A DNA stretch of 64,000 nucleotides from Aptenodytes patagonicus (lineage: Eukaryota; Chordata; Aves; Sphenisciformes; Spheniscidae): assembly GCF_965638725.1 (NCBI RefSeq), contig NC_134955.1:5934316-5998315 (forward strand), read 5' to 3'. The notes under the pieces were generated by a model that saw only the letters and a list, made by a program, of their open reading frames with translations, was not told where the DNA came from and did no database searches. The position numbers were made by a program, and so were the translations under genes. This document shows, one piece after another, positions 1-12,700 of this stretch (positions are counted from its first letter, which is position 1; the number at the start of each line of letters is the position of its first letter).

Positions 1-2017
1 TAGAGATAGAATACAGATGACGGAAATCATAATGACAGCTTCTATTCTAACACTCAATAAGCAGACAAAGTCACAAGCTCTGTATAGCAACTACAGAAAT
101 CGATGGGAACTTTACGCGCAGGGGAGGGAAAAAAAGGTCATGTTAGTAGTGCTAGCCTAGGCTGTAAGAAATCCAAGTTCTAAACTGTGATCTGTGAGAA
201 ATAACCTGTGTGACAGTCTACCCTTCAAACTTCATAGGATGTGTGGAAAGCAGTAGTACACAAATGAGAAACCTGTTGTCAACTGCCTGCTAATGAGCCC
301 CTAGACTAGATGGTAGGAGTATCAGAACTACAGATAAACAGTTAACACTGTAAACCTAGAAAGAAAATGCTTTAAAAAACTGATTCTTAGCTAAGTTTAG
401 AGTTATGATACTACAGCATAAGCTACGCAAAAGATGTTAAAAATCTACCAAGGGAAAACAGCAATGCTCTCACCTGAAATTCAAGGCCCTGATGACAAGC
501 ACATTTCTCAATAGGCTACTAAGGCAAATCTTACCAAGAAATGCTAACTTACTTAGACCCTGTGATTTCTAGCTTTTAGGCAACTGGCCTTCCAAGTGAG
601 TTAGGTACCCAGACTGTCTCTACAGCACCCCAAAAGGAAGAACACCTCACACGGCTTCAGGCTGAATAATGAGCAGTTAAGAAGCATGTACTGGAAAACA
701 CCAAGCAGAGAAGGACATCTGATCTATTCCCTTGTCCCTTGTGAGGGGGAAACTGAATTAGGCTACTCACAAGACATCTCCATTGCTCAACAGTCAGAGG
801 CTAAAATGCTCTCAAAGATAGTTGAAAAATCCTGGTAGATGTTTTAGCTCTTTCTCTTTTAAGAAAACAAAAAGTAACAGAGAGCGATAGTTATGGGTTT
901 TTTTAGCACCTTAACGGCTACAACAGAACTTCAGAGCCATCCATAACAAGTTGCTTCATTTCTCCTTCCTCCCAGGAAAGCTTTTTAGCAACTTAAGAGC
1001 TAGATGGGGACGTTCCCCTTTCACACACTTCTCAAAAGTATATTTCCTACAGTTTTGTTTAAAAGCCCTTTGAGATTTAAGATTACATGTGGATTGCTTT
1101 TAGTATGTAGTCTGACACAAAATCAAAAGAGTTTTTAAAGAAGGACTCTGAAGCATCACTCAGCTGTTGCTCCAATTATTCACCAAACTCCCTTAAAACC
1201 AGATCAACGTGGTCCTCATCAATAATGGTCGATTTGTAATTCAATATATAAAGTCACTAACACTCATACAATCGCCACATTCCTCTCTCTTCATAGTTCA
1301 GCTGTGATCTCTAAGATACACGTTTTACTTACTGTAGATGTTGTATGGTGTTTGTTATAAGCCTTTTTTGAGAAGTACAGAAAGGAAGAAACAGGCTGGC
1401 TAGTTCTACATTCTGCTAGAACATTTGCATCCTACCTCTCCTGACTAAGGATATTTAAGTAGTTAAAGCTTAGCAACCTTAAAAAGATAGAAGAGTAAGT
1501 TAATACTACTACTTTGCTGGAATTTCAGCCGAGAAATGTGCTCAACTGTTGCCACGTTGATAAACTGAACTTGCAAGTGCCCATAACCTGCATTTGCAAG
1601 AGAAGTCCAAGTGCAGTACCACTTGAAATTGCCCCCACAACAACTGTTTGACAACTCTGGCTCGAAATATTTCTCAATCTCTTGTTTACAAGTCTTATAA
1701 TGGGGGGAAAAAAAAATGACAAACTTGCTCTTCAATTCTTAGGTTGTTTTTTTAACTACTGCAAAACTTCTCTCATGCAAACAAGCTCAGTTATCTTGTA
1801 ATGGTCTTTGAGTACCTATCTAGCTATGAAATTCTACTATAAATATATATATAAAAAAGTGGTATAAAGGTAAAACATTAATACTATGAAAATGTTTAAT
1901 CATAATTCCCAAAATCCAGGCATGACATCCAGTGTTCCCCCAGAAACCCTAGCTATTTTCCCCATAAACCAGTTACCAAAATGTATTTTGAATAAACGGC
2001 ATTTTATCAGACGTTAC
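1..2017 (-). other. SVIP intron 2 (part)
   Basis: AT-rich sequence downstream of the exon 2 donor at 2017-2016 on the minus strand. No acceptor followed by an SVIP-like third exon could be found, so the intron most likely continues past the left edge. No mobile element or RNA gene was recognised. Confidence 0.6.
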
Positions 2018-3157
2018 CTCCATCTGCCTCTTTTCAGCAGCTTCTGCTAGCTGTCTTCTTTTTATTTCCTAAATAAAATGTGAAAGACAGTGAAATTCTA
2101 TTCCAATACAGTCTGTACATTCTTTTTAAAGTCTTAATTTTTAAATATGACCCAAATCTGTAACGCAAACTGCCACCAAATGCCAACCTTAAGTCAATTA
2201 GCATCATCCTTCCCTCCATTGCCAGTCTGCAAGAACAAAGTGTTTTTAGTGACTAACACGCTAGAAGAGCGGCTGCTGACAGACCTACAGTCAACCCCCA
2301 CCAGAAATCTGTGTTCAGCTGTCTGCATCACGCCTTCACTCCAAAAAATTCAGACTGGAATGAGAAGGCATGCAGTATGCGAAATGCCCTTTTGGAGTGT
2401 GAAAAGGGGAAAGCTCACTCTTCCAGGCCGAATGGGCTCCTTTTCTTCTCCCCCTCAAAATCCTCAGGTGAGGGGTACAAAGACATGGAGATGGGTTCCC
2501 ACCCCCGTAGGAGAAATGTCATCCTATGGAGATTAGTTAGAAGCGAGCATCGCTGTGCACTAGAGAGAAAAGCAGAGTTTTTCCCGTTTCTGGTTAAAAT
2601 GAGAGTCATCTTGGCCTCGATTATGGCGCAAAGCCCCCAGCCTCCATACAAGTGCCCACCAGTGAGACGTGGGACGGAACACAGGGAGGCCGCGGGGCGC
2701 CAGGCCGCGGGCTGCCCCGGGCGACCTCTCCCCGGCAGCTCCCCCCTCCCGAGGCCGGGCGCCGAAGGACGAGTCTCCCCAGCACAGCCGCCGCCTCGGG
2801 CGCCCCTCCCGGGGCACTGCGGCGGCCGTGAGGCCTGTCCCCGAGGGCTGCCGCGGAGCCCCGGCGGCGGCGCAGGGAGGCCCCGGCTCTGCGGCCCGGC
2901 CTCCATTTTAAGGAAGGCGGCCCGTTCCCCCCCCACCCCGCCCCGGCGGGGAGGGCCGGTGCTCCCCGCGCTCTTCCCCCGTCCCGGTGCCGCTGGGCGT
3001 CACTGCCCGCTTACAAACAACCGGGCGGACGGAGGGAGGGAGGGAGGGAGGAAAGCCGCCCCCGGCGCGGGGGCCGCCCCGGTCCCGCACTCACCGGGTC
3101 AGGCGTCTCCACCACGTCCTTGACGGCGCCCCCCATGCAGGGCAGGCACAACCCCAT
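2018..3157 (-). CDS. SVIP: SVIP, coding exons 1 and 2 (partial gene, runs off the left edge)
   Basis: SVIP is a small, membrane-anchored, N-myristoylated adaptor that binds the AAA ATPase VCP/p97 and restrains ER-associated degradation. Exon 1 is 3157-3095: 21 codons beginning MGLCLPCMGG and ending ETPDP, followed by the donor GTGAGT. Exon 2 is 2068-2018: 17 codons reading EIKRRQLAEAAEKRQME, with acceptor TTTATTTAG and donor GTAACG. Both junctions are in phase 0, so the 38 codons join without a frame break. The Gly-2 and Cys-4/Cys-7 start fits myristoylation plus palmitoylation. The L-AEAAE-RQ block is the start of the VCP-interacting helix (VIM) of the family; human SVIP is 77 residues, so roughly half is here. 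The ATG sits in a strong GCCATGG context; an in-frame ATG at 3313 would add a proline/alanine-rich extension and destroy the lipidation signal, so I reject it. The remaining exon(s) with the GGLRW-type C-terminus were not found in bases 1-2017. Identification rests on recalled family sequence. Confidence 0.85.
2069..3094 (-). other. SVIP intron 1
   Basis: About 1.03 kb between the exon 1 donor (GTGAGT, starting at 3094) and the exon 2 acceptor (AG at 2070-2069). The half next to exon 1 belongs to the CpG island. The open frames seen here on both strands are long only because of the GC bias and show no recognisable protein. Confidence 0.75.
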
Positions 3158-3480
3158 GGCGGGCCCCACCGCCGGCAGGGCCGGCGACCTTTGGGGAGGC
3201 GGCGGTTGGGGAGGAGGAGGAGGCGGCGGAGGCGGCCCCGCCCGCGGCGGCGGCAGCAGCCCCGCCCGCGGCCTCCGCCCGGCGCCGCGCTCCGGCAGGG
3301 CCCGCCCCGTCATGGGGCCGGGAGGGGCGCCCCGCCGCGCCCCGGGGGGCGGGCATGGCCGGCCGAGGGCCGCCGGGGCCGGGGCGGGGGCTGGCGCGGT
3401 GGAGGGGCCGGCGGCCCGCGGGGGAGGCGGCTCTGGCGGGCCCGCGCTCGTTTCCGCCCCCCCCCCCCCCCCCCCGGCAA
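2680..3480. promoter_or_regulatory. CpG island promoter of SVIP
   Basis: A sharply bounded block of very high G+C with dense CpG dinucleotides in an otherwise AT-rich window. It covers SVIP exon 1, its presumed 5' UTR and the proximal part of intron 1. It contains purine/pyrimidine-biased GGA/GGC runs near 3180-3240 and several G-runs that could form quadruplexes. No TATA box is evident, so a dispersed CpG-type promoter firing leftward is the simplest reading. The right edge is a C19 tract (3457-3475), after which composition drops abruptly. Confidence 0.8.
3457..3475. repeat. C19 homopolymer
   Basis: Nineteen consecutive C residues at the distal edge of the CpG island, upstream of SVIP. The opposite strand is a G19 run, able in principle to form a quadruplex. 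Tract length is prone to sequencing error. Confidence 0.9.
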
Positions 3481-3759
3481 TTAAACTAAATTAAATTCAG
3501 TCTGTTAGGGCAAAAGGGACAGTAGTCTAATTAATTTGCAACTCGCTCCGGTAAACCCGATGCAGGGATTCGGAGCCTGCTGGAAGTACGCTTCAACGTA
3601 GCGTTTCCATTCCCCGATCCGGTGCTGCCATCCGCCGGCGCTGCGCGGGGGCTGGCGGTGCGACCCCACAGCGGGTGCAGCTGCTGGTGGCAGGACGCTG
3701 GGGATGCTGGTGCTGCATCCAGCAGAGATGGATGATGCAGATCCATCCTGCATCCAGAG

Positions 3760-3775
3760 CCCCCCCCCCCCCCCC
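3760..3775. repeat. C16 homopolymer
   Basis: Sixteen C residues about 285 bases beyond the C19 tract, in the 5' flank of SVIP. The two tracts are separated by ordinary, non-repetitive sequence. Confidence 0.9.
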
Positions 3776-6700
3776 TCACGGCGGGAGGGGGGCTCTCACG
3801 GCAGGCCTCACCCTCCGTGTTTGAAGCTGTAACGCGGTGCTGGTGGCGGCGGCGGTGGTGGTCTCAAAGGTTCTTTTGAAAGCTAGTGCTGATTCGCCTA
3901 TTGCCAAACCCGCAAGCGCGCTCTCGTACGGTCTGAGCTTGCAGCCAACTCATCTGCAGGTGCCGAAAGGACCTGCGTGCGCTGCTTTTTCCTGAAGAAC
4001 AGCAGATGCGCGTGTGAAGGCGTGTTACGAGAACCCCAGGGCTGGGTGGGGACGGCATGGACCTGTGCAGCCCCTTCCTTGTGCCGAGGCAGGATATCTG
4101 TCCGTCTCATCCAGCCGCTTTCGGCCTTTTTGACTTGCATGTGTAGGCAAGGAAAACATTGTTCACGTTTCTTTGCTAATCATTTATGTTCATCCTGAGT
4201 TGTACGTGATTTTTTTTCCTATTTTAATATTTTTAAATGGTCATGTCATTTAGAAAGCTCCTGGTTTCAGATGGATTAATGCTTTATTTCACGTTCAGTC
4301 TTTTGTCCTCTTTGAAATGGTTTGCTGTGGCTTACTGCCAGGAACTGCCATGCAAGAATTTCTGTCCTTGCTGGCCTTCATCGGTTTCCTCTGTTTACTG
4401 ATACTGAGTTTTCCAAAAGTCTTTTCCTCTTTTCTGGCTCTTCCGCTATTTCTCTTTCTTAAAATTTTGCCACCTTCTCTTCTAGTTATTTATAGTAGAC
4501 TCCAGCATTACCCTATTCAACAGCATTTCCTGAATTTGAGTGTTGGTGCATACATCCATACCCAAGGATTACGTGAAGAGTATAATACGCATTCTTCATA
4601 AACAATGCAACATCTGCCCAGCTTCTTTCCTGCCTTTGTGACTTTGAACGAGGTATATCTTTCTGCACCAATGTTCTTGTCCTGTGATTTATTTCACGAG
4701 TCCATGATGTCCTACATTATTGTAAAGTAGTAATTTAAGTTCTTGTGTTTGTTCCCTGCAGCTATAATTAGCCATCAGAGAGGATTATTGCGTTGCTGAA
4801 CTGAGTACTTTACACAAGCCACAACGTGGTCCTGAGCTTTCTGAGCCGGACATCAAAAGTCTCGGTGTCATCGTGGGAGATTAATTAGGCTCGTGGAAGG
4901 GGGAGCAGAAGGAGGCTCACCTGCCACCCATCCCTGGCTGCTGAGGCTGACTGCCTGCAGGAGTGTGCAAAAGCTCTAGCAGAGCAGCTGGGCTGCGTTG
5001 TGTTGTCGTAGGAGCTGCAGCAGAGGTGCTGCAGCTTTGCTGCTGCATGGTGTAGTGTGTTACAATTTAACTTTCTGCTTTGTAATGAAAGCATTATTTT
5101 TTTTATTATGTTTAAAGTATCAAGATGCTATTGTTTTATGGTTATGTGGATTAAGTGATTAGTGTTTGTCAAGCTTCAGGTTAGAACTGGGGGGTTCTCA
5201 GCTGGTTGCAGTCCCCTGTTTGATCCATCAGATGACAATCCCTGAGTGCAGCTAGAATACACTTTGCGGCATCTAAAAGGTTTAGAGGAAGATTGAAGCA
5301 CGCTTGGACAGAACTGTGCATAGGGAAAGAGCGCAGCTGTCTGGTAGTATGAGCTGATAAGACATGAAACTGAAAAGGTGAGTGGTTCAAGCAAAACTTC
5401 AGTTCTTTAGAAGCGCCTGCATAAGGCAGTCAGAAAGTTATTTATTGAGAAGTAGCAGGAAATATGGTAACAATTTTTTGTTCTATAAAAAAGGACTTAC
5501 AGGTTATCACTGAGGGTTTTCAAGGCTTATGTTTTTACTGCTGAAGTTTTAGGGATAACCTTTTGGTAAAATCACTTAGTTTGAGGTTGTTTAATAACTG
5601 GGTTCTTCTTGAGACTGCCTGGAATAAGCTTAAAGAAATTCTGAGTATGTGTAATTTGAAATGAAATCAACAGGCTCTGTGTGTGTTTAGATACACTGAT
5701 AACAAGTGACAGCTTGAAAATTGGATACAAATTCACATTTTTAGGATAATTTGGGCTCTATATGAGCGAGGAGTTAGCCTCGCTGTATTCCAGGAGCCAG
5801 GTGAGGATTGACAGAGAGCTCTCTGGCCTGGGGCACTGGGGCAGCTGATTCTCTGGGGCGGCTGTGTGATAGCACTAATAAAATGCAGACCTGTCCTGTA
5901 GTTTTTGGCTGAATTCATCTGCGTTGCCTCAGGAAGCATATCTGAAAACATGCAGTGGCAGTTCACTGTCTCTCCCCTCCCTCTTAATCCTTAGCACTCA
6001 ATTTCTGCTTTTTTTTCTCCCGGAAACTTACTCCCTGTGTTGGGTGTGAACAGCGCAGAGCATCCCCCTGTCCTTTGCCTGTAAAAGGGGGGAAGCTCAT
6101 CTTCATAAACACAGCAGCGATCACTTGACAGAGCAAAGCGTGCTCTGCTCCATTACGGAGCTCTTTGATTAATTGCGTGCTGAGTATTTCTTGATGCTGT
6201 GAGATCAGAAATACTAATGCCTGGTAGCTCAATAATAACAGATGATAGGGGTTTTTTGTTCGTTTGTTTTAGTGCTTTGGGGGCATTTTTGTCCACTTCC
6301 CGCACCCTGCCAAATAACACTGTGGTGGAATAACACTTTAGTTATGCAATCAACGTTAAAAAAACCCCATACGTAACACTGACATCAATAGTAGTAGCAC
6401 ATTGCTTTTAAATGGGGTTGCGAAGCTGACCAATTTGAATTTTTTTATTCATGTGATGAATTGTGTGTAGTGAGTTTTGAATATCTGATTTAACAAGAAA
6501 TACATCTTAAAATGTCAGTGACCTTTCTGCAGGTTTTCGGCAGCTCATTAGAAGATCTGGCAATTTGTTGTCAGTTCATTTGTAACGGTTTAGTTATGGT
6601 GGCATTTGTGCAAGAAAGGTATTGAATTGCATCTTAATCTGACTTTTAGCAATGTTGATTAGTCTCCAGCTCGCTTATCTTCTCGAAATCCAGCAGGTGG

Positions 6701-9700
6701 TACTATTGACACAAAAATTTCCTGTATTTCCCAACTGTATAACCACACCTTCGATTTATTGTTTTGTTTTGATATTGTGGGCAGTGTGGCTTTGAATAGG
6801 AATGAAGATGCTACTATCTGCTACGTTTCTGGAAGGCTCAGAAAGCTTTTCACAATAACTGACAGGGACTGCAGGGGGGAAAAAAGGGTGGTTTTTAACC
6901 CTGCGCTATTGTGTGTTCAGGATAATGCAGGTACAAGGGAAATTGCTTCAAGAACCTCGGCAGAGTAACTCACAGGTTGATGACTTCCACTTCCAGGGTG
7001 AAAATCAGTCTTTACATGTATTCAGTCTGCCCCATAAATGTCTTTTTCAATACCTCCGTCTTCTGAAACACTTCATGTCGTTATGCCACTACGAAAGAGA
7101 ATCTTTCGAGTATGAGGTCTAAAGGGGCACAGCAATTGTAGTGTTGATCTTTTGAATGTGGGAATTTATTGATAATGGAGGATTCATATTGTTGTTATTG
7201 CACGTAAACCTAGAGAGAGAATCCATTTCTGACTCCTAATTTAGCAAGTTACCATGCTCATTTAATTATTTAAAAAGAAAAGTAAAACTTACTGGTGATT
7301 AAATTATAGTTGGGAATTAGCTCAGGAATGTTTAGTCCTAGATAATCATACCTCTCTTCCAGCTAATGAAATATTCATTTGAATTTTAAACTTCAGGAAT
7401 CTTTCTTCAAGAAAAGACAAGCGACTGTAAGGGTAGCTTGTCTCTCAATCATAACTGTGGTTTGGGAATCAACAGTACTTGCTTTTGGCATAGGCAGCTT
7501 TTAAAGCAACAAAGATACGTAGCCCTTTCCAGGAAAGGCATGGAACAGCTTAGTGCCAGGCTGTCTACTGGAAAAGTAATTGCAGCATCTGTGGACGTTT
7601 ATATAGGCCCTGATATGTTACTCTCTAGTCGTTAGCAATCAATTTAAATATCAATAGGAAAGGACAAGCTAATCAATACAAAGGCTCTCATTGATTTCCG
7701 TGAGAGCAGGTGCAGTCCTGACAGGCAGTGATGTGCAGCGGGTGTCCGTCAGGTTTGGTTAGCAAGCCTCCAGGTCTGACGCTCTCCACGGCAGTTCTAC
7801 TAAGTCAGTCCCACTTAGGCTGTTTCTTCTCTGGCTGTATTGTTGCATGCCGCCATCCTCTCCGAGTAGTAAATTAAAGGGGAAAATCAATTTCTGGTTG
7901 TAGAAGAGTTCTTGTCTCTGTGTAAATGCCACCTGCAATACAGGGGAACGTGCTTATGGAGTCCTGGCAGCTGCAGAACAGCAGGTCGGGCTGGAAGGGA
8001 GCGCTTCCACCTCTGTCCTGTCCTCTTCAGGGCCATTCAAGTGCTCTATAAAATATGTATAATCCAGCCAATAAGTGGTTAGCTGCAAGAAACAGGCGGG
8101 CTCTGCTACGCTTCAGGCATGCTGAATATATTGAGGTTGGCAACGGTTTGGCAACGGTGCTGGTTTTGGATCCTCAGCTGCTTTGTTCTGGCTCCTTTGT
8201 TCTCGGGAGGTTCAAGAACAGCCACGTGTGTAAAGCCTTCCATCCAAAGCACAGTCACTGGAGACACAGGCTCTGAGTACTCATGTAAGGAATTAATAAA
8301 CAACGCAACTCTGATGGTTTTCATTCATAACATTTTATTTATATATGGGGAGGTTGATTCCCACCGCAGAGGTCATGAAACCTTAAGAAATAAGTTCATT
8401 CTCACCTCTGTACCTCCTTAGTAGTTCCATCAAAGTTCATGGTAGAAAAAGATAAGGATCTTTTCTTACTGTTGCCACATCAGGGTCTGAATTGTAATAA
8501 TTGATTGTGGGCCAAGAGAAAAGAGACGGTTGCATGGGATGAGCACAATTTATTGACAGTATTTTGTGTCTTTTTATAGGTCTGTATCTCGAGTTACATT
8601 CGATAAGAACCTTAGATTTTTACCTGTCTGGAAACATACGACATGAAAATTTCTAGACAGTGTCTGGTTTTGGACAATTTAGAAAACTAGCTCTTAAATC
8701 ACTAACTTTAGACAAAAGATATTTTATATATGTGCATAGTAGAATACTAGCAATGAAATAATAATGAACTTTATTTTTTCCCCTCTACTGAGATGTATAT
8801 AATTCTGCACAAAATGTAGGGAAGGACATGGGATCTGTAAGGAGCAGTTAGATGAAAATACACAATTAATACTTCTTAACAGATTAAATGTACTAGTTTT
8901 CAACATCACTGAAAGTTTGAGAATGTAGCAAGGCTGGTTTTTTTAATTTATCATTCTAACTCATTCTAACCAGAGGTTGAGTGAATATGGTGTAGTGCTT
9001 AATTAGAGATTACAGACGCAGGTAATTCAATGTTCACTTCATGAGTTTCTACAAATTTCTTTCTATGTTTTAGCTTAGGGATTACTGTGAATGTCAGACT
9101 GCAATCCAAGCTCTGTACGATCTCTGAGAGTACAGCTTTTGTTGAGGTCCATGAAAGCTGAGCTTTTTTTAAGCTATGGCTTAACTTACTTCAGAAGCTT
9201 TCAGCTAATCTTGGTAGTTCTCCTTCATTAGCAATGCATCCCTTTCCATTAGTTTCCCATCTTTCCTCATGGATTGTCACGATCTGCTCTACAGAAGCAA
9301 GACAGCTTTTCAGATTTAAGGATGTTGCTAGTTGGTGACTAAAACCTTACGCACTGCATACAGGCCTCCTGTCTCTACATTTTCCTTCTGTGCAAAAAAC
9401 CATACACGTGAAGCCCTGAAATTTCTGGGAAAATTCTGTGTACAACTCAGTAGCATCATGTCCTTGAATAAAATCTGTAAAAGCACGTGGAAATCCTGCT
9501 TGACTGACTGTTCAGCATCTAGTGATAAACTCTTGAATCCTGGTGAAGCTCCTTCAGATTTCTTTTCCAGCTAAAACAAAGAATGCTCTCAGGTACTGTG
9601 CTGAGCCTGTTCATACGATGCATTTATCAGTCCAGAATACCTCAGTTAGACAGTAATTGGGGACTGCCAAAAGGAACATCTGTTTACAGTCAGCACTTCT

Positions 9701-12700
9701 AAGGATAAATTTGCATCATGAAATAGCTTGTGCTTGAGTACAAGGGCAATTAAAACCGAGAAGGAAGATTTCACTGCTTTTTAAGGTCAATTTTCACTCT
9801 GCTTGCCTTTGTGCTGCTACGCAGCTTGAAAAATCACTGTGCAATAGATTCCTTTACAAGACGTACAGCAATGCATATGCTTTCTCCCTCTAGCACGTTA
9901 GCAGAGATAGGCTTTGAATTATCGGGCATAAAATAACTTCTAAAACATGTGAAATGCAGACCGTTTTCCCACAATTGGACAAGGATGGGAGCAGATGATT
10001 CTTGGCTGTTGTACATTCAGCTTGGTTTCTGCAGGCACCTGATGCTCTATAGCCCTGCCTGCGGCACCAGTTTCGTATCTTGGTTACAGAACGGAATTGA
10101 GCTCTCGTACATCTGGCTTCTGCATGTCGAATAACCCTCACGAATTTGAGGAGGGGTTCACGATCTGTTCCCTGCTGTAGTGTCTGTAATCCCGGAGACT
10201 GGTACAGCTTTAACGTACCTTATTAAAAGTTGATATTCTTGCTGAAATTTTGTCCTGCTCAAAATTGGCTTGATACAGCTGCTCTAACGCTTTCCTTTTA
10301 CTGGTTGACCACTCACTAAAGTGGGTCACGTTGTAGAGTTGCCTCTTCAGACTTGAGAAATGCTTCGGCCCTTGCAAAGAGTGTGGCATATAAAGAGTAA
10401 GGCTGTGAGAGCAGGGACATCCTACAGAGTCTTCTACAAGGCTATGGTATTTTCATATGTAAGTGCACTTGTACTATTTGTGTGTGTTTTGTTGGTTTTT
10501 TTTTAAAACCTCTTGCATCTGCTCAGTGGGGAACACTTGGATTCACTTACATGTTTTAAATCAGTATTGTGGCGGGGGAAACCCAAAAGGTGAAGAACAC
10601 AGACATGCATTTCTCTTCTTCTCATCCTCGAAATGTGACTTAAAAATTAAGACTGTACCTCATGAAAAAAGTAATACACGCTTCCTGTACCAAAACAAAG
10701 CATCAAAAATTGATGTTTGCAGTCAGCAGATGCTGGAGTGTCTGACAGCATACTTGGCTGAAATTTTTTTTTTTCTTTTTCCCTTTTTGTGCAGAGTGTC
10801 AGACTAGATCTTAAGGATAAAACTTAGCGATACATAAATCATTGTGTCACCAAAACCCATGGGTACATGTTCTGGCATGTATTTGCAACGTTGATGTTTC
10901 ATGGCCTCTTCGGTCATTCGGCAACCTGTCTGTGTGATTCCATGAATGTAGCAATATTTCTTTGCCTCAATTAGCTCCTTGAAACAAGAGAAGAACATAC
11001 CTAAACTTTACCTAGACACATGGACTATATCTAGCAATAACTCGACAAGTAATGATTTTAAGACTTCATTAACACTGTAATGCCACATCATAGACTAATA
11101 AATAGAATTCAGAAAGCTAAAGGTAAAAATCAAGCATATAACATTATAATTGAGTTCTAGGAACCCCTAATAATTTAACTTGTCAGAGCTACATGGAAAA
11201 ACAAGGACATTTGCCAAACCCTTAGAATAAATGTATATAATTGTAGTATGCTGCTTAACAATAAATGAACTGTGGCATTTCTTTACTATTCCATTTAAAA
11301 CTGCGTTTGGTAGGAAATAATATATATAAACCTTATAAAATGGTATATACTTCTGCCTTGCGGTGTGACTGACTATATTTAATGAAAGCTCTAGGAATAA
11401 TTGAACAGAAATCACTGTGCCGGCCATCCCGATAACCATAGTGAAATTCAGGAAATAGTGAAGACGTGGTTAACTCCCAGAATTTTGCCCGTGTATCGTG
11501 TTGCCAACAAATCTCGTTGCAGTGAGTTGTCCTTATTCACTGGTGTTTCCAGTAAATGGTTGCCGTAGTTTTCAGGACACATCAGTCTCTGAGACTGTTA
11601 ATGTTTTGATCCCATACTAGAAGAGAATGGCAATGGGAAGAGGATTTCATGTTCCCAGCCCTTTACTATCCTCTGATACACATTCATGGTGAATCAAGTG
11701 TATTCTTATTAATTACCAGCTAACGAGCAAACAAGCAGGCCATGGGCCAAACGAGCCTTTCCAGGGAAACACTTTTTCCACTATAGCAGAAGCCCGTGCA
11801 CACGTGTATTTATAAGCACACATAAATGCTTAATGGGCACCAAAGTGAAAGGTTTGCTTGGAGGATAACGAAGGGAATTTTCATTGCTATAGAAACACTC
11901 TGAGAATTTGCTTTGTCTCCTGGGTAGAAAGTTTGCTGGTTTGAAAGAGGCTGGTTGGAACACCCTTAATTTGCTTGGGAAAGGGACACCTTGTAGCTGC
12001 TCATGAACTGAACAAGCAGTCCACTGCTTGAAGTGCTGACCGCAGAAGAGGCCTGGGTACGCCTTGTCAGAAGCAGCTAACATAATAGTGTTTAGTAACC
12101 TCACTCCTTCGTCCTGTGACATTTTACCATTTATACTCCCACGTTTCGTGTCTCACCAGCATTTCAACTTTCATGTTCTTTTCTCTCAGCTGCTTCTTAT
12201 CTTATAATTTTCCAACCGCTTTCGTCAGTGGTGATCTTGCAAAACCCTCTGTCCATATACTGACCCTGCGGAAGAATACTGTCTCAATTCTGCATTTCTA
12301 CGTGTGCTTATTACAGACAGAAGTGTTTGTGTCACTTGGTTAAAGTTTCCTGACACTTAGCATGACAAGATTTGGGTTTCAGCTTTTTCTAACGCTGCCA
12401 AACTTGAGCTGCTTGGACTGAAATTCTTCATGTGGGTGTTTGCCCCAGGCTGCCTTTCTTTGAGGAGCTTCAGCAAAAAAGTTTAGCTACTATGGGTAGT
12501 ATTTGGGAAGCACCAAGTCGGATGCTTAATGCAAACAACGGCCCTGAGACTCGTATGCCAAAGCTCTTTAGCAAAGGCCTTACCCCGCTGTCAGGGGTGT
12601 GACTTGTGCAGGGATAAGACGCCAGCCCTTGGCAACTCCAGGTATTGGTCAACATTGGGAACGCACGGGAGTTTTGATGACTGGTGGAGAAAAAGCTGTG

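Noticed and set aside
1525..1735. Minus-strand frames with IEK...CGGNFKWY-like or LLLQMQVMG-like text, considered as the SVIP C-terminal exon
   Set aside because: The resemblance to the IEK..., GGLRW ending is partial, the ASRG start of the exon is missing, no suitable acceptor lies in frame, and the frame runs on well past where SVIP ends.
3011..3313. Upstream in-frame ATG (3313) extending SVIP
   Set aside because: The extension is a proline/alanine-rich translation of the CpG island and would remove the N-terminal glycine needed for myristoylation.
2311..3494. Long open frames on both strands, up to 270 codons, over the CpG island
   Set aside because: They arise from GC-rich sequence lacking stops; translations are low-complexity Pro/Arg/Gly/Ala and overlap SVIP exon 1 and intron 1.
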